Notes under the pieces: model-generated | Told to the model about the DNA's origin: nothing | The model's input: the letters and a program-made list of their open reading frames with translations, nothing else | Database searches by the model: none | Made by a program: the position numbers and the translations under genes | In this document: in pieces, positions 16,254-27,500 of the stretch | Numbering within the stretch: the stretch's first letter is position 1 | How the letters are laid out: every line of letters starts with the position of its first letter | Origin: a virus | Virus record (IMG/VR): IMGVR_UViG_3300017779_000027 | Span: 1 to 42,868 of that record | Reading direction: 5' to 3' (one strand) | Length of the DNA stretch: 42,868 nt

Positions 16254-16279
16254 TGCAGTCGCTCTACGGGGCGATTGCA
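16254..16279 (+). other. Intergenic hairpin
   Basis: TGCAGTCGC (16254-16262) pairs with GCGATTGCA (16271-16279): 9 bp including one G-T pair, with loop TCTACGGG. It lies between the 272-aa gene and the short Cys-containing gene. No U-run follows, so it is more likely an RNA processing, stability or translation-control hairpin than a terminator. Confidence 0.5.
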
Positions 16280-16297
16280 AACTACAAATTATATTAT

Positions 16298-16462
16298 ATG
16301 GAAAATAAAAAATCAAAAGGTTTAGGGGATACTATAGCTAAAATAACAAAAGCAACTGGAATAAAAAAAGTTGTTAAAAAAGTTAGCGAAGCAACTGGTA
16401 AGGATTGTGGTTGTGACAAAAGGCAAGATACGTTAAATAGATTATTTCCTTATAATAATTAA
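16298..16462 (+). CDS. Small basic protein with a CGC motif (54 aa)
   Basis: I start at 16298 because the leader AAATTATATTATATGG resembles those before 12634 and 15423; the upstream in-frame ATG at 16253 would place the intergenic hairpin inside the coding region and add an unlikely 15-residue extension. The product is rich in Lys with KKSKGLGDTIAKITKATGIK, then KDCGCDKRQDTLNRLFPYNN. The Cys-Gly-Cys followed by KRQxxLNxLFPY is a recurring pattern in small proteins of Bacteroidota phages, often beside capsid and neck genes. The function is unknown; the two Cys could bind a metal or form a disulfide. Confidence 0.75.
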   Translation: MENKKSKGLGDTIAKITKATGIKKVVKKVSEATGKDCGCDKRQDTLNRLFPYNN

Positions 16463-16471
16463 AAAAAAATT

Positions 16472-17167
16472 ATGATTAGTATAGATACAGTATATCAAAA
16501 AGTTTTAGCATTTGCTAATAAAGAACAAAGAGGTTATATTACCCCTCAAGAATTTAACTTGTTTGCTGATCACGCGCAAAAAGAGATATTTGAACAATAC
16601 TTTTATGATTTAAATCAATTTTTAAGAGCTCCTAGTAACTCTGAAGAATATAGTAATATTATACACAATATAAATGAAAAGATTTCTTTTTTCGAAACTA
16701 CTGGGACAATAAATAACGGCGTACTTAATGAAGGTAATATATACAGATTAGGAACTGTAATAGCTAATGGAGTAACTATAGTAGAAGAAGTGCAGCAAGA
16801 TGATATTTTAGAAATGAATATGTCTCCTCTTACGAAACCTACCAAAGATCGCCCAGTATATGTTAGAACTGGAAAAAATACAATACAACATTACCCTATA
16901 AATTTACCTGATGGAAATTTATGGGGTTGGACAGGTACTTATACTTATATTAGAAAACCTTTAAAACCTAATTGGAGTTATGTTGTAGTTAATGGTAAGG
17001 CCATGTGGAATCCTGCAAACAAAATTGATTTTGAGTTACATCCATCGGAAGAAACTGAATTAACTTACAAAATATTAAAGTCTGCTGGTCTAGCGATGAG
17101 AAGAGATGATATTGCTAGTAGTGGGCAAGCATTAGAGTCTTTACAAATTCAACAAGAAAAACAATAA
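16472..17167 (+). CDS. Putative neck / head-tail adaptor protein (231 aa)
   Basis: This soluble 231-residue protein begins with SIDTVYQKVLAFANKEQRGY and TPQEFNLFADHAQKEIFEQY, a helical pattern common to adaptor-type proteins located between capsid and tail hub in Bacteroidota podophages. The middle is beta-rich (GNIYRLGTVIANGVTIVEEV, WGWTGTYTYIRKPLKPNW). The C-terminus returns to helices and ends Gln-rich (QALESLQIQQEKQ). No catalytic motif is visible. Position, size and fold pattern suggest a ring protein that joins portal and tail. It is followed after three bases by the next neck gene. Confidence 0.7.
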   Translation: MISIDTVYQKVLAFANKEQRGYITPQEFNLFADHAQKEIFEQYFYDLNQFLRAPSNSEEYSNIIHNINEKISFFETTGTINNGVLNEGNIYRLGTVIANGVTIVEEVQQDDILEMNMSPLTKPTKDRPVYVRTGKNTIQHYPINLPDGNLWGWTGTYTYIRKPLKPNWSYVVVNGKAMWNPANKIDFELHPSEETELTYKILKSAGLAMRRDDIASSGQALESLQIQQEKQ

Positions 17168-17170
17168 TAA

Positions 17171-18523
17171 ATGGGATTAATAAATCAAAATGCACAAAAT
17201 TACTACAATGGTAATAATCACGGTAATTATCAATTTACTTCTTTAAAAAATATAATAAATCAATTTATGGTTGCTTATGTTGGTGAAGACAAAACTATAT
17301 CTAAAGTTAAAAGGGTAGATGTTGCTTTTCACGCTCAAAGAGCTTTAGCTGAATTATCTTTTGATACATTAAAATCTATTAAAGCCCAAGAAATAACAGT
17401 GCCAGCAACATTACAAATGACATTGCCACAAGATTACGTTAACTACACTAAAGTTAGCTATGTAGATTCAGCTGGTATAAAACACATACTGTACCCAACA
17501 TCTAAAACATCTAACCCATTTAGTAATCCCCTTCAGGATTCTGATGGTAATTTTAAATTGCAAGCAGTTGGGGCTTTAGACGCCGCTTCTCAACATGTAG
17601 TACTAGACAGTGAATATAAAGATATTTTAATAGGCATGTATGTAGAATACACTACTATTTTACAGTATCCAACTATAGTAAGTAATATATCTAACAATAA
17701 CGGTATAACAACAATATCTTTGCAAGATGATCTTGGTAATGATGTTTTTCCTGCAGAAACTAATGCTAACGCAACTTTAACTTTTACTAATGCAGACTCA
17801 TCTTTAATTTTACCACAAAAATCAGCCCATATAGTTGAAAATTTAGCATACCATTATCTATCAAATCAAATAACTGGTACTGCTTCAGAGTTAACAAGTG
17901 TTGAGGTTGGCATGATTGTAAACAATGCTGACTTTCCTGATGGTACTTTTGTTACTGATGTTAGTGGTACTATAATAACTGTAAGTGAAAAACCAACGGT
18001 GCAATCATCTGGTTACCCTTCGGAAATTGCAGAAGTTATTTTTATAGACCCAAATACCGACACAGATACTTGGTCTAATTATAAATCACACACTCCCTCT
18101 GAAAACAACACACACGATTATCAAGATTATCAAAACGATACATATTGGCCAAACGAAGGCCAAAGATATGGACTAGATCCTCAGCACGCTCAAGTTAATG
18201 GATCTTTTTATATCGATGAAATTAGCGGAAAAATACATTTTAGCTCTAATATTTCAGGAAAAACTGTGATATTAGATTATATAAGCGATAGCTTGGGTAC
18301 AGATGGTGAAATGCAAGTACATAAATTTGCTGAAGAAGCCATATACAAATGTATAATATATGCAGTTCTATCTACAAGAGCTAACGTTCAAGAATATATT
18401 GTCCGAAGATTTAAAAAAGAAAGATTCGCTGCTATTAGAGCTGCAAAATTAAGATTATCTAACATTAAGTTAGAGGAATTAACTCAAATTTTAAGAGGTA
18501 AATCAAAACAAATAAAACACTAG
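17171..18523 (+). CDS. Putative neck/tail tube structural protein (450 aa)
   Basis: The N-terminal half has FTSLKNIINQFMVAYVGEDK and RVDVAFHAQRALAELSFDTL, a helical bundle seen in tail adaptor proteins (gp4 of P22 / gp11 of T7 type, by analogy), then beta strands TVPATLQMTLPQDYVNYTKV. A central insertion (about 165-300) contains repeated Ig- or carbohydrate-like strands (LTSVEVGMIVNNADFPDGTF, TIITVSEKPT). The C-terminal helices read EEAIYKCIIYAVLSTRANVQ and end in a basic RGKSKQIKH. Three bases separate it from the giant hub gene. The structural role is inferred from context and fold type; residue-level evidence is modest. Confidence 0.7.
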   Translation: MGLINQNAQNYYNGNNHGNYQFTSLKNIINQFMVAYVGEDKTISKVKRVDVAFHAQRALAELSFDTLKSIKAQEITVPATLQMTLPQDYVNYTKVSYVDSAGIKHILYPTSKTSNPFSNPLQDSDGNFKLQAVGALDAASQHVVLDSEYKDILIGMYVEYTTILQYPTIVSNISNNNGITTISLQDDLGNDVFPAETNANATLTFTNADSSLILPQKSAHIVENLAYHYLSNQITGTASELTSVEVGMIVNNADFPDGTFVTDVSGTIITVSEKPTVQSSGYPSEIAEVIFIDPNTDTDTWSNYKSHTPSENNTHDYQDYQNDTYWPNEGQRYGLDPQHAQVNGSFYIDEISGKIHFSSNISGKTVILDYISDSLGTDGEMQVHKFAEEAIYKCIIYAVLSTRANVQEYIVRRFKKERFAAIRAAKLRLSNIKLEELTQILRGKSKQIKH

Positions 18524-18526
18524 TAT

Positions 18527-21500
18527 ATGCCAGAGATGAAGCGTAATTTTACCAAGGGTAAAATGAACAAAGATCTTGATGAAAGACTTGTTCCACCAGG
18601 CGAATATAGAGACGCAATGAATATACAAGTATCAACTTCAGATGAGTCTGATGTTGGAACTGTTCAAAATATATTGGGTAATTTTCCTGGCTGTACGTAT
18701 AACAATGCGGTTAGTCCAAATCCAATACCAGAATATTCTACTACCGTAGGATCTATTTCTGACGAAAAAAACGACACTTTATATTGGTTAGTCGCTGGGT
18801 TTTCTAATATAAATAACTATCTACCTTTAAACCCTGGAGATAATATTTCTTTTAAAGATATTATAATGCGGACCAATCACTCTTCTGTTTCTGGCTGTGA
18901 ACCTGTGTTTGTAGATAAATATAGTTTTGTAGTTTATAATGAAAGTAATAGCAACGCTCCTACAAATACTATAACATTAGATAATGAAGATTGGTACGCC
19001 AATATTACACCTGGAATGACCGTTAGCGGTTATACCAATTGGGGGCAAAATAATGCGGCTGAACTTTTCACAGATGTTCCTATAGTCCATGTTGGTAATA
19101 TGGAAATACAAGGATTGCAGTACGAGTCAGCTCAAGATACAACTCCTGTTGCAACTACTACTATGCACAATGCTATGGTAGTGTTAAATAACGTAACCCT
19201 GTTTGATCCTAACGCACCTCTTGGGCTTCCTTCACCTTTTCAAAACATGAATTATTACAACTATGTATATATAGTTGATCAATTTTATAGCGGAGAAGAT
19301 ATTAATAATATAATAGGTGACACTTTTACTTTATTACCTGGAACTGATAACGAGCAAGTTTTTACTATTGTTTCAGCGGCAAATACTAGCGTTACCTATA
19401 CCAATACTGGACTTAGTCAATTTGTTATAAAACTTACTTTAGATGACTATTTAGATGTTTGGAGCCCAGAGATTGCTCAAGATTATATTTCCCCAATCGA
19501 CAGTTTGTCAGGGTTAGGTGTAGCTTCAAGTTACCAAGGTCAATCAATAAATGCGACTATTACTAGTATTGATCAAGTATCGCTCCCACCAACAAGTGTT
19601 ATCACTGTGTCTCCAAACTCTTCAGAGTTACTAGTAGATATTTACAGCGCACTTTTTGATGATAATGGAGATGAAACCGGTTTTAGTTTAAAAGTAAAAA
19701 ATAGTGTTGGCGCTGGGGGTGTTTGGCCTCAAGATACCTGTATAGATCCTACTTCTGTTAGTAGCATTAATGATGATGAGTACCAAATGGTAAAATGTAG
19801 TGATCTTACAACGTTGGTGTTGCCGTATGATTACTCTAACAAAGCGCTCACTTTTGAGATTGCCGGGGAAAATGCAGAAACCGTATTAAACTTAGCAGAT
19901 GAAGTTCAGCTTGGTTTTGGTGGTGGTGCGCTATACTTTAGGAATGATAGAGTTTTAAAATTTCACCCTGATAGATTAATTACTGGTATAAACATTGTTG
20001 ACGACATGTTGTTTTGGACTGATAACTATTCTGAACCAAAAAAAATAAATATACCACGTAGTATAAGTGGTACAGACCCACACGGTGATACTCACACTAT
20101 GAACGTAAATAGTGCTACTAGTGATTTGTCCCCTATTAAAGAAGAGCACGTTACTGTTATTAGAAAAGGCCCTAAAAACGCTTTATCTATAGATTTAAAG
20201 TCAAATAGAGATTCTGATAAAAATTATTCTGGTATAATAACTATTTCAAGCGCTACTAATGTTGCAGATTCAGATTTTTGGGACCAAAGAGGTTCCCCTG
20301 GCCCAGCTCCTGGCGCTAGCAATCCTTATGATTTTTCTTCTATTACCACTGAAGAGGGGAGTAATATATTTAGAACGCAAATAAAAAGTGATTTATCAGG
20401 AAATGCTAATTTTGATTTAAATACTTGGAAAGTTGGCGCTAAAGTTGTGTTGAAAGAATTTACAGACGATACCGCGCCGCCAATACCTATTGATGATTAT
20501 ACTATAAAAGGAACGATTATTGATTGGATATATCTAGGTAATGACGTTAATAGTTTTACTTCTACCGAACCATCTTGGGGAGCTAAAGTTGCTATTAAAG
20601 TAGATAGTATATCTAGACTACCCGAGGCTGCTGATTTAAACAATACTTTAAATTATGCTATAGATTTATTTGACGAGGCTGAAAGATTATTCGAGTTTAA
20701 ACTTCCTAGATTTTCTTATAGATATAAGTACGAGGATGGTGAATATTCTACTTTTGGTCCTTGGACAAAACCAGCTTTTTTACCAGGAAGCTTTGATTAC
20801 CACCCTAATCAAGGTTACAATTTAGGTATGACAAATAAAATTACTCACTTATACCTTAGAGATTTTATTAATACTGATTTGCCTTTAGACGTTGTAGAAA
20901 TTGATTTGTTGTATAAAGAAGAATCATCTCCAAGTATATACGTGGTAGAAACTATTAGACCTGATTCTCAAGCAACAATACCAAATGAATATGGTGTAAA
21001 ATTCAACAACTGGCAGTTAAATGAATTTTTAATTGACAATGAAAATATTAAAACTATTTTACCTTCTAATCAATTTCTTAGGGCTTGGGATACTGTACCT
21101 AAAACAGCCTTATCGCAAGAAATTACAGGTAATAGAATTGTTTATGGTAACTATAAACAAAATTATGACTTACAAGTTAATGGTAGTCAGTATAATCCAG
21201 ATTTTAGTAGTTGTAAACCTGTAGAAAACACCTCTAGTATTACCTCAATAAAATCACTTAGAGAATACCAACTTGGTGTTGTTTTTACTGATAAACACGG
21301 TAGGGAAACCCCAGTTATATCAAATAACACTGGTACTTTTAAAGTTGATAAAGATCAAAGCTCTATAGCTAACAGGTTACAATTGAATATAAAAAATGAT
21401 TCTATACCACACGACATGGAATACTACAAGTTTTATATTAAAGAAACTTCTGGAGAGTATTACAATATGGCTATGGATAGATATTGGGATGCTGAAGATG

Positions 21501-24500
21501 GTAACATGTGGGTCTCTTTCCCATCAAACGATAGAGATAAAATAGATATAGATTCTATTTTGATATTAAAAAAAGGAGTTGACGCTGACACGCCAGTAAA
21601 AGAACCTGCTAAATTTAAGGTGCTTGCTATAGAAAATGAAGCTCCAGATTTTATAAAACTTAACAAAACTATTATATCAGACGTGCAGCACCAGGGCCCG
21701 TCACAGCAAATACCAGCTCAAAATATATTTTTAACAGGAGATAATGAATTGCCAAAAGCTGGAGAAAATGATTTTGCTTTGGCTTATTGGGATGGTAGTA
21801 ATCATGTTTATAGTAATACTGCTATTAAAAACTTACATACTCAAGATAGTTTAGAAGGAGATATTTATTTTCAAATTACAAATAGCACTAGAACGCAATC
21901 ATCGAAACCTATAAAAATAGCTAAAATAGATGTTACTAATGATATGTGGAACCAAGAGGGGCCAAATAACGGAAGTTTTGATTCAGAGCTTGTAAAATGG
22001 GCAATTCGTTTAGAAGAACCTTTTGGTAATGATATAAATAAATTTACAAATAGCAATGATGGTAATGGAACAGCTATTAACGATGGTAATAGAGCTATTT
22101 TTTGGAATCATAAAAAAGAAAATTCAGCAGAGTTTGATGGTAGATTTTTTGTAAAAATTTATAAAGATACCGTGTTTGAAAAGTATATAATAACTCCAGG
22201 TGCAGCTGAAATATCTAATTTCAATGAAGATGTAACACAAAAAATTTATTCATTTGATAAATCTAAACATAGTAATGCTTGGGGTAATTTATCTAATTTA
22301 AATTTTCCTAATGGGGTTAATAGTAGAATAGCGACACATGACGAACAGATTAATAATAATCCAAACTGGCAAGATTATATAACCGTAACAAATAATGTTG
22401 GAAATCACGGTAATTCTGGAGAAAATTGGAAATCTCACGCTGCGTTTTTTAGAGGTATAAATATACACAAGTCAGAAAACTCTTATCTTGCCGATGACAA
22501 TTCTAATCCTGCTTTTGGAATACATGGTAATAATTACAAAAAAAGCTTTGGTGCTATGGATCTTCACATGGAAGGAACTGGTAGCGAGTGGGATTTTGAA
22601 GATGTTTGGTTTATTGATAGTGAAGTTAGTCAAGGAGAGCATTATGGCGTTTGGAGTGAAAATTATACAGACCAGAGCCATCTTGGTGTTGGATTAAACA
22701 CTGATACCAAAAGTATAGAATTAGGTTTTGGTGGTATACAACCTGAAGGAACTAATATAGCTAATGATTGGTATTGGGCTAGAGACAATAGTGGATTTTT
22801 AGAATCTGGAGATAATGATTTTTATGATTTAAGTAATAATGATCACTATAGTCAAAGCGCAAATAATTTAGCGAAAAACTTATCTCCTGGTAAATTTTTT
22901 AGATGGAAAAACGATCCTACAGGCCAAGTATTTAAAGTTAACGGCAGTCAACAGTATAATCTTTTAAGACACGAAGCTGATACAGATCCAAATAACACAG
23001 CGCAGCAATATAGAGCAGCTCTAGGTAAAAATGCATCTGGTATAGACCAAGTTGAAAACGGTATGACATATATCACTTCAACATTTTTTAGACCTGATAA
23101 TTATAGTAAAAATTATAAATTAACTTTTGTAGATCACATTGATCCTACTGGTGATATAAAATGGGATCCTTCTAGTCCTGGAGCAATAGATAACGGTTTA
23201 CATATGACGCTTTTGACTGACGCTGCCAACAACAGCCCTTCAAAACCTAGGGAAATAGTTGTTCAAAGTTTAATTGGTACTGATGTTAGCGGTTTAGGTC
23301 ATGGTGATAGATTAGTAGAGGTTGGTATGGTTATCACGTCTATTGATGGTGCTACAGATGATTCTGAGGGTGAGCCTTTAGAGGCTGTAATATCTAAAAT
23401 AGAAGGCAATACCTTATATCTAAAACATTACAACCCGGATCATTTAGCCAACGTATTCCCAACTGCTAACGCAGCTGGTGACACTATTGTTGTTAAGCAA
23501 TATGGAATGAATGGTTTAAGCCGTAATTCTGCTAAAAATATAAACTATTTTAACGAAGCTGTTGGCTTTAGCGATACAAATACTGGTGTCGATGCTGTTG
23601 GGTACGAAATAGAAATACTTGATCCACAGGTAATTGAATCATCATTTCCTCGTTTTCCTGCTATTTTCGAAACCGAACCAAAAGAAAGTGAGGCACTAGA
23701 TGTTTATTACGAAATAACTGATAATATACCTACTTTTTTAAATTACAATAATATAAAGTCAATACTTCCAATTAATCAACGTTTTGATATTTTAGCTGTA
23801 GATTCTAGCGTTGGAGATAACGGATTTTTGCAAGATGCTAGTTATGTACTTGCTCATCACCCAGTTGGAGACAAGGTGGTGGTTGATGTTGATTTAACTT
23901 CATCTAATATTGTTAGCGGCGATAAACTTATTGTTACAAAACCTAATGGAGATAGAGTTCAAATTGAAATAGCTAACCACACATCAACAGTGAACAATAA
24001 CTTTGGATACCCACAGTCTCCAACACGTAGTATTTTTGAGTTAAGAAGAAACTTAACAAACCAAATTATAACTTCATCGTGGCATAATTGCTATGCTTTC
24101 GGTAATGGTGTTGAGTCAAATAGAATTAGAGACACATTTAACCAAACTTATATACACAGTGGTGTTAAAGCATCTACAACTCTTTCTAAACAATACAAAG
24201 AAGAGCATAGAAAATACGGTTTAATATATTCTGGATTGTACAATTCAATATCTGAAACTAACAATTTAAATCAATTTATAGCTGCTGAGAAAATAACTAA
24301 AGAAATAAACCCTGTTTACGGTAGTATTCAAAAGTTATACTCAAGATCTACCGCTGATGGAGATCTTATCGCTCTATGTGAAGATAGAGTTTTAAAAATA
24401 TTAGCTAATAAAGATGCTGTTTACAATGCTGATGGCAATACTAATTTAGTTGCCACAGACAATGTTTTAGGCCAAGCAATTCCTTTTAGTGGTGAGTATG

Positions 24501-27500
24501 GTATATCAAAAAACCCAGAATCTTTCGCCGCTGAATCGTATAGGGTTTATTTTACAGATAAGGTTAGAGGTAAAATACTAAGATTATCTAAAGATGGTTT
24601 AACGCCTATATCTGATTATGGTATGAAAATTTGGTTTAGAAATAATTTAAAACTAAGCCCTAAATTAGTTGGTAGTTATGACGATAAAAAAAATGAATAT
24701 AATATAACTCTAAGGGGAACCGTGGACAAAACAGTTTCTTTTAAAGAAGATGTTAAAGGATGGGTTAGCTTTAAATCGTTTTTACCTCAAGATGGAATTA
24801 GCTGCGCCAATGAGTATTATACTTTTAAACAAGGTAACCTATGGCAGCACCACAGCACTAAATCAATTTTTATAAATGGTGGTTATATTACTAGCCGACC
24901 TAATAAATTTTACGGACAAATCCCGCCAACAGCATCTAGTTTAACAGTAATTTTAAATGACGCTCCTAATGTTGTAAAGGCTTTTCATACTTTAAACTAC
25001 GAAGGATCTCAATCTAGAGTCCTTCAATCATCGTCGTATAACATTCATGACGTAAGCTCTTGGGATGGTAATTTTGAAAACCCTGGCTTTTCTAATATCA
25101 CTGATAATTATAGTAATAACGATTATTACAACTTAGAATCAAAAACAGGATGGTTCGTGGATGAAATAAAAACCAACAAAGAGGTAGGTCAAATACACGA
25201 ATTTATAGAAAAAGAAGGTAAATGGTTTAATTATATAAAAGGCAAGCAATTAACTAATAATCTTGGTTTCTTCTCAACTAGTTTTGACAATGCAGATAGT
25301 ACCTTCCAAGGACTAGGCGTTTTAGCTGGTTCAAACGATTTTGCATACCAAGGTTGCACAGATAATTCGGCAAATAATTATAATCCATCTGCTACGGTTG
25401 ACGATGGTTCATGTTGTTATGTTGGTGGTTGTACTGATCCCACGGCAAATAATTATCTTGCAAATGCGTGTTATGATAATGGTTCTTGTGCGTACGACTT
25501 GCTAGGTTGTACAGATCCAGCTTACACAGGGTATAATCCTAATGCAAATGTTCATGATCAATCATATTGTGGAAATTTGATTACATACGGGTGTATGCTT
25601 AGCGGTCTTATTATAGGACCAAACAACACGATGATTAACGCGTATATTAATTACAATATTTCATATACAAACCCTTGTAATGGACAGTCTGGCCCTCCAA
25701 TTCCAGTGCTAGATTGTTTAAACGGTGAGGAAGGAGACAATTGTTGCTGTGATCCAGCTGTAGTAGGTTGTATGGATCCATTAGCTATTAACAATACTTA
25801 CAATCCAAGTGCAAATGTTTCAGATAACACACTTTGTGATTATCCAATTCCTGGTTGTATAGATCCTGTAGCACACAACTACTCTCCTACTGCGACAGTA
25901 GATGATGGTAGTTGTCTATACACACCTGGCTGTACTGATCCAACTGCGATTAACTATGATCCAGGTGCTAATTTAGATAATGGAACTTGTGAACCATTTA
26001 TATATGGATGTCTTTCGGATGTTAATGCTTGTAATTATGGCGGCCCAGGTAATACCAACAATATCAGTCCAGAGGTAAATACTGATGATGGTAGTTGTCA
26101 AAGTAATCTTGGTTGTATGGATGCCTCGGCTTGTAATTATGATGCGAATGCTAACTGTGATGATGGAAGTTGTGAATATAATTCTTGCCAAGGTTGTACA
26201 GATCCTCTTGCTGATAATTATGCTCCTGCCGCAACGGTTGATGACGGTAGTTGTTATATCGCGGGTTGTACAGATCCAGTTGGTACAACAAATTATAATC
26301 CAAATGCGACACAAGATGATGGTTCTTGTCTTGCTTGTGTATATGGTTGTACAGATAATAATGCTATTAATTATAATCCCGCGGCTACTTGTGATGATGG
26401 TTCTTGTATTCAACCTATACCTGGTTGTATGGATCCTAATGCCTGTGATTACAATGCGCTAGCTAATGTTAATAGTTGGTGTAATTATTTAAGCTGCGCA
26501 GGTTGTACAGACCCAACAGCAAGTAATTATGATGCCACAGCAACGATAGATAATGGTAATTGTATCGCGTGTATATATGGTTGCATGGACCCGCAAGCGT
26601 TTAACTATGATGCAAATGCTATTTGTGAAGCGACCGCGACAGATCCTGGTTCTGGCGAATGTATTGCTGTAGTTACAGGTTGTACAGACCCAACAGCGGA
26701 TAATTGGGGTGGTCTTGCTGTTAACACGGACGATGGTTCATGTCAATATTTTGGTTGTACAGATTCAGGCGCGAGCAACTACGATTCAAATGCCAATGTT
26801 GACGATGGTTCTTGTTTATATCCTGGTTGTACAGATCCATCAGCATGTAACTTTGATCCTAATATGAGTCCACCAGCAAATGATGATGATGGGTCGTGTA
26901 CATATCTTTTTGGTTGTATGGATCCAGCGGCGGACAATTTTGATGCAACTGCTGAGTGTAGTGATGGTAGTTGTCAATATTTAGGCTGTACAGATCCTAC
27001 GGCGTTGAACTATGATGCATCAGCAAATAATGATGATGGATCTTGTATTCCATATATATATGGATGTTTAGATCCTGCGGCGTTTAACTACGATCCAAAT
27101 GCTAACTGGGCGTGTTCTGCTAATAACCCTGGTTGTGACAATACCCCTGGTAATGAGTGTGTTGGATTTCCAGGTGGTGGTGGTGGCGTAGGCGGAGGAA
27201 ATGTTGGTGGATGTTGTGAAGCTGTTTCATATGGCTGTACAGATCCAACTGCTTGTAACTACATTCCTGGACCTAACACGGACGATGGATCTTGTCAGTA
27301 TAATTACGGGTGTGACGATCCAACAGCTATAAATTACGATCCTACTACCTGCCCTGACCCTAGCGCATGTGAGTACCAAGGTTGTATGGATCCTTCTGCG
27401 CAAAACTATTGGAACGAAGCAACGGTACCTGGTCCTTGTCTTTACGAAACGCCTTACGGTCTTATAGAATATTCTTCTTTCGTTTACGAAGATCCAACGA

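Noticed and set aside
16253-16297. An earlier ATG for the small CGC-motif gene.
   Set aside because: The region forms an intergenic hairpin, and the ATG at 16298 has the leader seen at neighbouring genes.
25973-26413. Minus- and plus-strand alternative frames inside the hub repeat region.
   Set aside because: They are low-complexity Ile/Thr or Val/Met translations that simply mirror the repeat DNA.
25352-27447. A regular repeat array that might be mistaken for CRISPR.
   Set aside because: The repeats are in one open frame, vary in length, and encode a clear Cys-rich protein motif; there are no unique spacers of constant size and no cas genes.
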